Of a DNA stretch of 64,000 nt, positions 43,864 through 52,142 are shown in pieces (position 1 is the first letter of the stretch; every line of letters begins with the position of its first letter). Source of the stretch: Bradyrhizobium sp. sGM-13 (lineage in GTDB: Bacteria > Pseudomonadota > Alphaproteobacteria > Rhizobiales > Xanthobacteraceae); the NCBI RefSeq assembly GCF_018398875.1, contig NZ_JAGWDK010000024.1, positions 39,635-103,634 of the forward strand, written 5' to 3'. Both the position numbers and the translations under genes were made by a program. The notes beneath the pieces are model-generated. The model saw nothing but the letters and a program-made list of their open reading frames with translations, had not been told where the DNA came from and searched no databases.

Positions 43864-45726
43864 ATGACCATCGCCGCCATCAGCGGTGCCGATTCCCAAA
43901 ATCTATTCGCGACGCCCGCGATCGTTGCCGATCGCCGGAGCGATGGCAGCATCTTGGTGAGGTCGACCGCGCCCCTGCGGCCGAGTGCGCGCTGCATCGG
44001 CGACTGGCTGGAGCATTGGGCGCGGCAGGCGCCGGACCGAATCTTTCTCGCCGATCGCGCCAGCGTTGATACGCCGTGGAATACCGTCACCTACAAGGAT
44101 GCGTTGAAGCAGGTGCGCTCGGCCGCCGCCTGGATTCTGGCGCAAGGCTTGAGCGCCGAGCGCCCGCTGGTGATCCTGTCCGACAACAGCGTCGAGCACG
44201 CGCTGTTCGCGCTCGCCGCCCAGCATGTCGGCGTGCCATCGGCCGCGATCTCGCCGGCCTATTCGCTGATGTCCAAGGATTTCGACAAGCTCAAGAGCAT
44301 GATCACGCTGCTCGGACCGGGCGCCATCTATGTTTCCGGCACAAAGCCGTTTGCCGCGCCGCTGGCGGCGATCAAGCCGCTGCATTCGGCCACCATCGTC
44401 AGCGGCAGTGCGGACGCGGGCGACGCGATCTCCTTCCGCGCCATCACGGCAACGCCGGAAACGCCTGATGTCGAAAAGGCCTTTGCCGCGGTCACGCCGG
44501 ACGCAATCGCAAAATTCCTGTTCACCTCGGGCTCGACCGGCGCGCCGAAGGCCGTGATCAATACCCAGCGTATGCTGACCTCCAGCCAGCAGGCCAAGGC
44601 GCAGACCTGGACGTTCCTCGAAGATATCGGCGAGGATCTCGTGATCCTCGACTGGCTGCCGTGGAGTCACACCTTCGGTGCCAACCACAATTTCAATCTG
44701 GTGCTGCGCAACGGCGGCACGCTCTATGTCGACGGCGGCAAGCCGGCACCGGGGCTGTTCGCGACCTCGCTCGCCAATCTGCGCAGCGTGATGCCGACTG
44801 TCTATTTCAACGTGCCGCGCGGTTTTGACATGCTGATCGCGGTGCTGCGCGGCGACGACGAACTGCGCAAGAAGTTTTTCAGCGAGGTGAAGTTCGCCTT
44901 CTACGCCGGCGCAGCATTGCCGCAGAATCTCTGGGACGCGCTGGAAGAGCTCTCGATCAAGACGGTTGGCCGTGCGCTGCCGATGGTGTCGGCCTGGGGC
45001 TCGACCGAAACCTCGCCGCTCGCCACCGATTGCCATTTCCAAGCGAAACGTTCCGGCAATATCGGCGTGCCGATCCCGGGCACCGAACTGAAGCTGGTGC
45101 CATCAGGCGACAAGCTGGAGGTGCGGGTACGCGGTCCGAATGTCACGCCCGGCTACTGGAAGGCGCCGGAATTGACCGCGCAGGCGTTCGACGAAGAGGG
45201 CTTTTATCTCATCGGCGACGCCGTGACCTTTGCCGATCCGGCGCGTCCCGAACTCGGACTGTTCTTCGACGGCCGCGTCGCCGAGGACTTCAAGCTCAAT
45301 TCCGGCACCTGGGTCAGCGTCGGCACCTTGCGCGTCGCAGGGATCGCTGCTCTGGCGCCGCTGGCGCAGGATATTGTCGTGACCGGCCATGGCGGCGACG
45401 AGGTTCGCTTCCTGGTATTTCCGAATATTGCGGCCTGCCGTGCACATGCCAGCTTGCCCGACAGCGCCGACGTAAAAGATGTAATCGGCCACGACAAGGT
45501 TCGTGCTGCGATTGCCCAAGGGCTCGCGAGGCTGAAAGCGCAAAGCGGCAACTCGTCCGGTCACGCAACGCGCGCGCTGCTGCTGGCCGAACCCGCGTCC
45601 GTCGACGGCGGCGAGATCACCGACAAGGGCTATATCAACCAGCGCGCGGTGCTGACGCGGCGCGCGAGCGCAGTGGCAACGCTGGATGACGACGCCTCGG
45701 CCGAATGGATCGGCTGCGCCGGCTAG
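43864..45726 (+). CDS. fcs: Feruloyl-CoA synthetase
   Basis: 620-residue adenylate-forming enzyme starting at ATG 43864 (AGGAGG upstream). It activates ferulate, and probably p-coumarate and caffeate, to CoA thioesters. The P-loop is LFTSGSTGAPKAV (about 218-230); the family block DWLPWSHTFGANHNFN and AWGSTETSPL are present. Hydratase-lyase and vanillin dehydrogenase genes are not in the window, so the next steps must be encoded elsewhere. Confidence 0.92.
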   Translation: MTIAAISGADSQNLFATPAIVADRRSDGSILVRSTAPLRPSARCIGDWLEHWARQAPDRIFLADRASVDTPWNTVTYKDALKQVRSAAAWILAQGLSAERPLVILSDNSVEHALFALAAQHVGVPSAAISPAYSLMSKDFDKLKSMITLLGPGAIYVSGTKPFAAPLAAIKPLHSATIVSGSADAGDAISFRAITATPETPDVEKAFAAVTPDAIAKFLFTSGSTGAPKAVINTQRMLTSSQQAKAQTWTFLEDIGEDLVILDWLPWSHTFGANHNFNLVLRNGGTLYVDGGKPAPGLFATSLANLRSVMPTVYFNVPRGFDMLIAVLRGDDELRKKFFSEVKFAFYAGAALPQNLWDALEELSIKTVGRALPMVSAWGSTETSPLATDCHFQAKRSGNIGVPIPGTELKLVPSGDKLEVRVRGPNVTPGYWKAPELTAQAFDEEGFYLIGDAVTFADPARPELGLFFDGRVAEDFKLNSGTWVSVGTLRVAGIAALAPLAQDIVVTGHGGDEVRFLVFPNIAACRAHASLPDSADVKDVIGHDKVRAAIAQGLARLKAQSGNSSGHATRALLLAEPASVDGGEITDKGYINQRAVLTRRASAVATLDDDASAEWIGCAG

Positions 45727-45890
45727 TTGTCAATCCCGCTCACGGTCACGCTCTTGTTGCCAAAGGCGTCATACCCGTAGTCGCTTTGCAGTCGAAGCGC
45801 CGAGGTGTTTGGCTCGACTACCTCCTGGTTCAACAATCCCGATGTAGAATCGTAGGCAAAGGATGAGCTGCGCGGCCAGAGTTCATGACA
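45723..45890 (-). pseudogene. Rhs/YD-repeat core fragment
   Basis: Reading the minus strand gives CHELWPRSSSFAYDSTSG, LLNQEVVEP, LRLQSDYGYDAFGNKSVTV and SGIDN before a stop. The HELWPR, YD..SGLL..EVVEP and YDAFGN pattern is typical of Rhs core repeats. A stop codon precedes it and there is no start, so it is a 55-codon remnant. Its stop overlaps the end of fcs on the opposite strand. Confidence 0.75.
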
Positions 45891-45955
45891 CTATCGCGGA
45901 TCCGCGCCCGATACTGTGACGCTGGCTGGCACTGGATCGGCGATAATTCAGGGCA

Positions 45956-46414
45956 TTACGTAGTTCTCGCTAGCAACTCCTTGGCTGCCTTCGTCACAAG
46001 GCCCGCAGTTAATCTACCCGCGTGATATGCGTCGACGAGCCCCTCGGCTGTCCCGAGCTGCTTTAGACCGCCCGCGATTTCATCGACAAACACCCTAAGA
46101 AATTTGTGATGTGCGCTTAGCTGCCCCTCAGCGGCCAGATCGCCTGCTTCTAGAATAAATTCCCTATGCTGCGGAAATAGCTTCTCAAGCCTAAAATACA
46201 TATGCGACTGCTCTATCCGATCGGGTTCATCTCGACCGAGTTGCTTCAGCCAGAAGCCCACATTGACGAACCATTGTTCGCCAAAGCCCTTCTGGACTCC
46301 AACGAGGGTTATCGCCGCATCTCCCGAAAGCCGCATCAGACTTCCACTCCGGGCGAAACCATGCTGCTGCAGAGCCCCGAACAGGCCCTTCCTGAACTCT
46401 TGACCTGTCATCAT
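45956..46414 (-). CDS. DUF4304 protein, probable toxin-immunity protein
   Basis: 152-residue cytoplasmic protein of the DUF4304 type (EFRKGLFGALQQHGFARSGSLMRLSGDAAITLVGVQKG...WFVNVGFWLKQLG). Several small families of this kind are encoded next to Rhs or other polymorphic toxins and are thought to neutralise them. Its ATG overlaps the stop of an upstream toxin-tip-like fragment by ATGA, and an Rhs core fragment lies just downstream. The base composition looks less GC-rich than the neighbours. Confidence 0.75.
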   Translation of the reverse strand: MMTGQEFRKGLFGALQQHGFARSGSLMRLSGDAAITLVGVQKGFGEQWFVNVGFWLKQLGRDEPDRIEQSHMYFRLEKLFPQHREFILEAGDLAAEGQLSAHHKFLRVFVDEIAGGLKQLGTAEGLVDAYHAGRLTAGLVTKAAKELLARTT

Positions 46415-46512
46415 TTGCCAGCTCGATAGACGTCAACAACTGAATTCCAAGTCTCGCCAGTCATTGACTCAAGCTTCTTTCCATAGCCCTCGACCTGTCG
46501 TTTTGCTGCGGG
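46411..46512 (-). pseudogene. C-terminal remnant of an Rhs toxin tip
   Basis: A 33-codon open stretch without a start, ending QVEGYGKKLESMTGETW and NSVVDVYRAGK, followed by TGA that overlaps the DUF4304 start. The sequence looks like a real protein C-terminus rather than noise, and its coupling to the DUF4304 gene is what a toxin/immunity pair shows. The rest of the toxin is missing; the frame is blocked by TAG just upstream. Confidence 0.55.
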
Positions 46513-46546
46513 CTATTGCTCGCGCGTTGCAACACGCGCTCGCGTC

Positions 46547-47062
46547 TCAAAATCCGTGCTTGTGCGCCTCGACCAGCCGCACCAGCATCTGGAGAAATGC
46601 CGTCTGCTCGCTCTTGCTGAGCGCGGAAAGCGTCTGCGCATTAAAGCTCTCGCCAAGCCGGCTGGCCTCGTCAGCGCGCTTCTCGCCCGCCGCGCTGAGA
46701 CTGAGCTCGACCGCGCGCTTGTCCCGCGCGGATCGCTTCCGCTTCAAGACGCCGCTTTCCTCCATGCGTGACAGGATTTTCACGAGGTTGGGGAGCTGCA
46801 TCTTCAACACGGCGGCGAGTTCGCTCTGCGTCACCGTCTTGTTGTCCCGCACCGTAACCAGGATGGCGTATTCGAGCGGCGAAAGGTTTAGGGACTCGAA
46901 ATACGGATAGAACGCCTCGAAGTTCTCCAACTGCAGGATCCGGATCATGAATCCCGGAGTCTGCTGCAGCGCGGTGAGATCGAGTTTTCGCGCCGAGTCC
47001 GGCTCGGCCGGTCTGGCCGCTCCGTTGCCGTTGCGCGCCGAAATTTTTCCGATTCTTTCCAT
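46547..47062 (-). CDS. MarR-family regulator
   Basis: 171 residues from ATG 47062; a TTG at 47098 would extend it but has its RBS too close. The winged helix is about 65-135 (VTQSELAAVLKMQLPNLVKILSRMEESGVLKRKRSARDKRAVELSLS). It diverges from the binding-protein gene at 47175, with the dyad CTTATAA-G-TTATAAG in between, and so probably controls uptake of an aromatic acid. Confidence 0.85.
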   Translation of the reverse strand: MERIGKISARNGNGAARPAEPDSARKLDLTALQQTPGFMIRILQLENFEAFYPYFESLNLSPLEYAILVTVRDNKTVTQSELAAVLKMQLPNLVKILSRMEESGVLKRKRSARDKRAVELSLSAAGEKRADEASRLGESFNAQTLSALSKSEQTAFLQMLVRLVEAHKHGF

Positions 47063-47109
47063 GGGCAAAAGCTCGCACGGCAACACGTGAATTGACAATC
47101 CTCAAAATG

Positions 47110-47124
47110 CTTATAAGTTATAAG
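47110..47124. promoter_or_regulatory. Candidate MarR operator
   Basis: CTTATAA-G-TTATAAG is a perfect 15-base dyad between the divergent MarR and binding-protein genes. It is 51 bases upstream of the binding-protein start and is AT-rich compared with its surroundings. Confidence 0.65.
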
Positions 47125-47174
47125 TAATTTCGAAGCGGTCGCGAAGACCGCCTTTTCCATGCAGGAGGGAACGC

Positions 47175-48398
47175 ATGCGACAGCTTTTTCGCATAGGAAT
47201 GCTCGTGGTCGCGCTCGGCGGAATATTCGCCGGCGCTCTCCAAGACCAAGCCCAGGCCCAGGACCGCGTCCGGATCGGCGTGCTCAACGACCAGTCGGGT
47301 GTGTTCTCGACCTACCAGGGCATCGGCTCGGTCATATCAGCGCAAATGGCGGTGGAGGACTATGGCGGCAAGGCTGCCGGCAAGGTGGTCGACGTCATCA
47401 CCGCCGATCATCAGAACAAGACCGACGTCGGCGTCGGCATCGCGCGGCGCTGGTACGATACCGAAAGCATCGACGCCATCTTCGACCTGCCGAACTCGGC
47501 GATTGCGCTCGCGGTTGCCAATATGAGCGAGCAGAAGAACAAGGTCTTCATCGGCTCGGGTGCCGGCACAGCGCTTCTCACCGGCGAGAAATGCACGCCG
47601 AACACCGTGCACTGGACCTACGATACCTATGCCTACGGCCGTGGCCTTGGCAAAGCCGTGGTAGCCCAAGGCGGCAAGAAATGGTTCTTTCTGACCGCTG
47701 ATTACGCCTTCGGCCACGACCTGGAGAAGCAGGCGATGGAAGGCGTCAAAGCCTCCGGCGGCGAAGTGCTCGGCGCCGTGCGCCATCCTCTCGGCACAGC
47801 AGACTATGCTTCGTTCTTGCTGCAGGCGCAGGCCTCGGGTGCCGACATCGTCGGCGTGGCGAATGCCGGTGACGACACCATCACCTCGATCAAGCAGGCG
47901 GCGGAATTCGGGCTGACGCAAAAGCAGAAGTTGGTCGGGCTGATCCTCGGCATGAACGGAATTCCTGCGCTCGGCCTGAAGGCAGCCCAGGGCGCGCAGA
48001 TCATGAATCCGTTCTACTGGGACCTGAACGACGGCACGCGCGCTTTTGCAAAACGGTTTGTCGAACGCCATCCGCAAAAGAATTATCCGAACGACATGCA
48101 AGCCGGCGTCTATGCTTCGGTGCTGCATTATCTGAAGGCCGTCGACAAGATCGGCGGCGCCGCCGACGGCAAGGCTGTTGTCGCGGCGATGAAGGCGATG
48201 CCGACCGACGATCCGCTGTTCGGCAAGGGAACCATCCGCGCAGACGGGCGTAAGATTCACCCGCTGTTTCTGCTCGAGGTGAAGAAGCCTGACGAATCCA
48301 CGTCGAAATGGGATCTGTTGAAGGTCGTCGCTACGATCCCGGGCGATCAGGCATTTCGTCCCGAAAGCGACGGCAACTGCCCGCTGGTCAAGAGATGA
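47175..48398 (+). CDS. ABC transporter binding protein (branched-chain amino acid/aromatic type)
   Basis: 407-residue type 1 periplasmic binding protein (Peripla_BP_6) with a signal peptide (about 1-28, ending AQAQ). It starts RIGVLNDQSGVFSTYQGIGSV and keeps DHQNKTDVG and FFLTADYAFGHDLE. In Rhodopseudomonas such proteins bind phenylpropanoids and benzoates. It is monocistronic with AGGAGG upstream. It is closely similar in layout to the protein at 50899, and both lack a permease beside them. Confidence 0.88.
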   Translation: MRQLFRIGMLVVALGGIFAGALQDQAQAQDRVRIGVLNDQSGVFSTYQGIGSVISAQMAVEDYGGKAAGKVVDVITADHQNKTDVGVGIARRWYDTESIDAIFDLPNSAIALAVANMSEQKNKVFIGSGAGTALLTGEKCTPNTVHWTYDTYAYGRGLGKAVVAQGGKKWFFLTADYAFGHDLEKQAMEGVKASGGEVLGAVRHPLGTADYASFLLQAQASGADIVGVANAGDDTITSIKQAAEFGLTQKQKLVGLILGMNGIPALGLKAAQGAQIMNPFYWDLNDGTRAFAKRFVERHPQKNYPNDMQAGVYASVLHYLKAVDKIGGAADGKAVVAAMKAMPTDDPLFGKGTIRADGRKIHPLFLLEVKKPDESTSKWDLLKVVATIPGDQAFRPESDGNCPLVKR

Positions 48399-48638
48399 CC
48401 TGACCGGCGGCGGCCGGCAGCAATCGGCCGCAGCCGAAATCATTTTGGGCGTTGTCATATATGTTGCCAAGGCAACTAATTTGTGCGAGCCTGTCTTCAA
48501 TACGCAGCCGATCGCAGAGCACGGAGAGTGCCGGGCCGCACAGGGAGAAAACGGATGTTCGGGCGTGTCGGATCGCGACGACGCAATGCGATGTCGCGTG
48601 CGCAGTGTGGTGGCCGCGGCGCGGCTAATACGCGCCGC
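48399..48638. other. Gene-free stretch with promoter-like features
   Basis: 240 bases after the binding-protein stop. It contains the dyad GTTGCC-AA-GGCAAC (48463-48476) and, 85 bases on, GGGAGAAAACGG followed by ATG (48555), which looks like a ribosome-binding site and start. The frame that follows has no protein-like character and runs antisense through the MarR gene, so it may be the residue of a deleted gene. Confidence 0.4.
48463..48476. promoter_or_regulatory. GTTGCC-NN-GGCAAC dyad, copy 1
   Basis: A perfect 6-base-arm dyad with AA spacer. The same arms occur with a GG spacer at 58950-58963 upstream of the liv-type operon. MarR-family operators often have this size and symmetry; the MarR protein encoded at 48639-49169 is the nearest candidate. 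Confidence 0.55.
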
Positions 48639-49169
48639 TCAGCTCTTCGTATCGACTTCGCCCGCGCCCTTCACGGCGTCGAGATTGCCGTGCACCCGCA
48701 GCAGCAGTGCGATCAGGGTCTCTCGCTCCGACTTGCTCAGGCAGGAGAGCAAGCGGCGCTCGCGTTCGAGCGCGACCGCGATGACCTGATCATGGGTGGC
48801 ATAGCCCTTCGGGGTCAGCGAGATCGAATGAGTGCGACCGTCCTCGCGGTCGGCCCTGATGCTGACCAGCCCGCGTTCCTCCATGCCGGCCAGCGTCCGG
48901 CTCACCGGCCCCTTGTCGAAGCCGATCACGTGGCAGATCCGCGCCGCCGAGATTTCCGGCTCGATCGCGAGCAGCGACAGGATCCGCCATTCCGTGACGT
49001 TAACCCCGAAGCGCTTGTGATAGACCACGGTCGCGCTGCGCGACAACTTGTTGGCGATGAAGGTGATGAGGGCCGGAACGTAACGATCGAGGTCGAGCAC
49101 CTGTTCGGCCCGTCCGCTCCTGCCTGCCGCGCCCGCACGGGGCGCGCGCGCCTGTCTGTTCCTGCTCAT
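48639..49169 (-). CDS. MarR-family regulator
   Basis: 176 residues from ATG 49169 (GGAAA upstream; further ATG codons to 49217 lack a site). The winged-helix core is ISAARICHVIGFDKGPVSRTLAGMEERGLVSIRADREDGRTHSISLT. The N-terminal 25 residues are Arg/Ala-rich. It diverges from the P450 gene at 49250 with only 80 bases between them, so the P450-ferredoxin operon is its likely target. Confidence 0.87.
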   Translation of the reverse strand: MSRNRQARAPRAGAAGRSGRAEQVLDLDRYVPALITFIANKLSRSATVVYHKRFGVNVTEWRILSLLAIEPEISAARICHVIGFDKGPVSRTLAGMEERGLVSIRADREDGRTHSISLTPKGYATHDQVIAVALERERRLLSCLSKSERETLIALLLRVHGNLDAVKGAGEVDTKS

Positions 49170-49249
49170 GCTTTTCCGACGCTGCTCCAGCGTTCCAGAC
49201 ATAGAGACAGCGCACACCGCTCTGCAAGAAGATTATGCAGGAGACCGAC

Positions 49250-50485
49250 ATGAGCGCGACATCCCGGATAGATGCTGCAACCCCGGAGCGGAGTGCGCCG
49301 GCCGGCGTGCCCCGTCTGGACGTAGACCCGTTCTCGACGGAGTTTTTCGAGGATCCGCACCGGATCCACGACGTCCTCCGCGAGGCCGGGCCGGCGGTCT
49401 GGCTCGAGAAGTGGGGCGTCTATGGCGTCGCACGCTATGCCGAAGTGCACGCCGTCCTCAACGATCCCCTGACCTTCTGTTCGAGCCGCGGCGTCGGCTT
49501 GAGCGATTTTGCCAAGGAAAAGCCGTGGCGACCGCAAAGCATCATCCTTGAAGCGGATCCGCCGGCGCATACCAGGACACGCGCGGTCCTCGCCCAGGTG
49601 CTGTCACCGACCGCCATGAAGCAGGTCCGCGAACATTTCACGGCGATGGCCGCGGCCAAGGTCGACGAATTGCTGGCGCGCGGACGTTTCGATGCGGTTG
49701 CCGATCTCGCGGAGGCTTATCCGCTCTCGGTATTTCCTGATGCGATGGGCCTGAAGCAGGAGGGGCGGGAGAATCTGTTGCCCTATGCCAGCCTGGTGTT
49801 CAACGCGTTCGGGCCGCCGAACCAGTTACGCCAGGAGGCGATCGAGCGCTCCGCGCCACATCAGGCCTATGTCGCCGCGCAGTGCCAGCGCGAAAATCTT
49901 GCGCCCGGCGGCTTCGGCGCCTGCATCCATGCGCGCGCCGACGCCGGCGACATCACGGCAGAAGAGGCGCCGCTGCTGGTGCGCTCGCTGCTTTCGGCAG
50001 GCCTCGACACCACCGTCAACGGTATCGGCGCCGCGATGTACTGCCTGGCGCGCTTCCCCGATCAGCTTGCGCGGCTGCGCAGCGATCCGACGCTGGCGCG
50101 CAACGCATTCGAGGAAGCGATCCGTTTCGAAAGCCCGGTGCAGACCTTTTTCCGCACCACGACGCGGGAGGTCGAACTCGCCGGCCATCGCATCGGCGAA
50201 GGCGAAAAGGTTCTGATGTTCCTTGGCGCCGCCAACCGCGATCCGCGGCGCTGGGAAAATCCTGACCGCTACGACATCACCCGCCGTACCTCCGGCCATG
50301 TCGGGTTCGGTTCGGGCATCCATATGTGCGTCGGCCAGCTTCTCGCGCGCCTCGAAGGCGAGGTGATGCTGGCGGCGATCGCGCGCAAGGTTGCAAGTAT
50401 CGAGATATCAGGCCCGGTGAAGCGCCGCTACAACAACACGCTGCGCGGCCTCGAAAGTCTCCCGATCACAATTTCTCCGGCCTGA
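49250..50485 (+). CDS. Cytochrome P450, CYP199A-like
   Basis: 411 residues from ATG 49250 (AGGAG six bases upstream). Sequence blocks such as FCSSRGVGLSDF, EADPPAHTRTRAVL, FPDAMGLKQEGRENLLPYA and APGGFGACIHA closely resemble CYP199A2/A4 of Rhodopseudomonas palustris, which demethylate or hydroxylate para-substituted benzoates such as 4-methoxybenzoate. The I helix keeps the acid-alcohol pair (SAGLDTT) and the heme cysteine is in FGSGIHMCVGQ. The ferredoxin gene follows after 10 bases. Confidence 0.92.
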   Translation: MSATSRIDAATPERSAPAGVPRLDVDPFSTEFFEDPHRIHDVLREAGPAVWLEKWGVYGVARYAEVHAVLNDPLTFCSSRGVGLSDFAKEKPWRPQSIILEADPPAHTRTRAVLAQVLSPTAMKQVREHFTAMAAAKVDELLARGRFDAVADLAEAYPLSVFPDAMGLKQEGRENLLPYASLVFNAFGPPNQLRQEAIERSAPHQAYVAAQCQRENLAPGGFGACIHARADAGDITAEEAPLLVRSLLSAGLDTTVNGIGAAMYCLARFPDQLARLRSDPTLARNAFEEAIRFESPVQTFFRTTTREVELAGHRIGEGEKVLMFLGAANRDPRRWENPDRYDITRRTSGHVGFGSGIHMCVGQLLARLEGEVMLAAIARKVASIEISGPVKRRYNNTLRGLESLPITISPA

Positions 50486-50495
50486 CGGACCGCCG

Positions 50496-50819
50496 ATGCC
50501 GAGCATCACGTTTGTTCACCCTGACGGCCGGGCGCAGCGCATCGATGCCAGCGATGGCGAAAGCGCAATGCAGGCGGCGACGCGCCACGATGTCGGTGGA
50601 ATTCTGGCCGAATGCGGCGGCAACGCGATGTGCGCCACCTGCCACGTCTATGTCGACGAGGGCTGGCTCGCCCGCCTGCCGGCGATGGGCGACGACGAGG
50701 ACGCGCTGCTGGACGGCGCCGCCGCCGAACGGCGGGCCAACAGCCGCCTGTCCTGCCAGATCAAGTTGGCTGCCGATCTCGATGGTTTGGTTCTCAATCT
50801 GCCGGACCGGCAATTGTGA
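50496..50819 (+). CDS. [2Fe-2S] ferredoxin, palustrisredoxin-like
   Basis: 107-residue vertebrate-type ferredoxin that delivers electrons to the adjacent P450. Cluster cysteines are in ECGGNAMCATC (about 40-50) and SCQI (about 87). This matches palustrisredoxin beside CYP199A2. No ferredoxin reductase gene lies in the window, so the electron chain must borrow one from elsewhere. Confidence 0.93.
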   Translation: MPSITFVHPDGRAQRIDASDGESAMQAATRHDVGGILAECGGNAMCATCHVYVDEGWLARLPAMGDDEDALLDGAAAERRANSRLSCQIKLAADLDGLVLNLPDRQL

Positions 50820-50898
50820 CGGCCTGATCACCTGAACTGAAATCAAACCCGGCGAAGTCCGGGAACGCTCAAGATCACATTTCGAAAGGGAGAGAACG

Positions 50899-52113
50899 AT
50901 GAGGGGTTTAAGGTTAGGTCTCGCGCTTGCCTTGTCTTGCGTGGCGACGGGTGCGGCGCGCGCGGAAATTTCCGACAATGTCGTGCGCATCGGCGTGCTG
51001 AACGACATCTCAGGCATCTTCCAGGACACCAACGGCATGGGGTCGGTAGAAGCCGCGCGCATGGCAGCGGAGGATTTCAACGGCGGCGGCAAGGGTATCA
51101 AGGTCGAAATTGTCTATGCCGATCACCAGAACAAGGCCGACGTGGGATCTGCGATCGTGCGTAAATGGCTCGACGTCGATGGCGTCGATGCCGTGGTCGA
51201 CGTACCGAATTCGGCTGTTGGGCTCACCATCAACTCGCTGCTGCGTGATAGCCGCATGACGTTTCTTGCGTCGTCGACGGCGAGCTCCGACCTGACCGGC
51301 AAGGCCTGCTCGCCGAACACGATCCAGTGGGTCAATGATGCCTGGGCGACCGGCAACTCCACCGCGGCGGCGATGATGGCGCGCGGCGGCAAGGAATGGT
51401 ACTTCATCACGGTGAATTTTGCGCTCGGCCAGGGCATCGAGGCCGAGGCCACCAACTACATCGAAAAGCACGGCGGCAAGGTGCTGGGCTCGGCCAAGCA
51501 TCCGCTCAACACGCCGGACTTTGCATCGCTTCTGCTGCAGGCGCAGAATTCCAAGGCCAAGGTCATCGGCCTCGCCAATGCCGGCGGCGACACCGTCAAT
51601 GCGGTGAAGCAGGCGGCCGAGTTCGGCCTTCAGCAAAGCGGACAGACGATGGTGGCGTTCCTGCTGTTCATCAACGACGTACACGGCATGGGGCTGAAGG
51701 TAGGCCAGGGCCTGCAACTGTTCGAGGCGTTTTATTGGGACATGGATGAAAACACCCGCGCGTTTGCAAAGCGCTTCGCAACGCGGCCGGGTGTGAACGG
51801 CAAGATGCCGAGCGGCAATCAGGCCGGCGTCTATGCTTCCACGCTCGCCTATCTCAACGCAGTGGCTGCGACCGGCAGCGATCACGCCAAGGATGCGGTG
51901 CCTGAGATGAAGAAGTTCAAGGGCAAAGACAAATTGTTCGGCGACGTCACCATTCGCCAGGACGGCCGCGTCATCCACCCGATGTACCTGTTCGAGGTCA
52001 AGAAGCCGGAAGAGTCGAAATACCCCTATGATTACTATAAGCTGGTATCAACCATTCCGGCCGACCAGGCCTTCCGCCCGCTTGCTGAAGGCGGCTGCTC
52101 GCTGGTGAAGTGA
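50899..52113 (+). CDS. ABC transporter binding protein (branched-chain amino acid/aromatic type)
   Basis: 404-residue Peripla_BP_6 protein with a signal peptide ending ARA-EIS. It parallels the protein at 47175 along its length (RIGVLNDISGIFQDTNGMGSV, YADHQNKADVGSAIVRKW, ITVNFALGQGIEAEA), including a similar C-terminal PADQAFRPLAEGGCSLVK. Genomic position after CYP199A and ferredoxin suggests it captures the para-substituted benzoate that the P450 attacks. Confidence 0.88.
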   Translation: MRGLRLGLALALSCVATGAARAEISDNVVRIGVLNDISGIFQDTNGMGSVEAARMAAEDFNGGGKGIKVEIVYADHQNKADVGSAIVRKWLDVDGVDAVVDVPNSAVGLTINSLLRDSRMTFLASSTASSDLTGKACSPNTIQWVNDAWATGNSTAAAMMARGGKEWYFITVNFALGQGIEAEATNYIEKHGGKVLGSAKHPLNTPDFASLLLQAQNSKAKVIGLANAGGDTVNAVKQAAEFGLQQSGQTMVAFLLFINDVHGMGLKVGQGLQLFEAFYWDMDENTRAFAKRFATRPGVNGKMPSGNQAGVYASTLAYLNAVAATGSDHAKDAVPEMKKFKGKDKLFGDVTIRQDGRVIHPMYLFEVKKPEESKYPYDYYKLVSTIPADQAFRPLAEGGCSLVK

Positions 52114-52142
52114 GGCCGATTAGCCTCTGGCAGGAGGAAACC

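Noticed and set aside
43903..45042. 379-codon minus-strand frame within fcs
   Set aside because: It is antisense to a complete adenylating enzyme and shows no motif or ribosome site.
45898..45950. Short plus-strand stretch reading IRARYCDAGWHWIGDNS that looked like a protein fragment
   Set aside because: Too short, no start, and the credible Rhs sequence is on the other strand; likely coincidence.
50843..50860. CCCGG-CGAAGT-CCGGG hairpin after the ferredoxin gene as a terminator
   Set aside because: The stem is only five pairs and no T-run follows; read-through into the binding-protein gene is just as likely.
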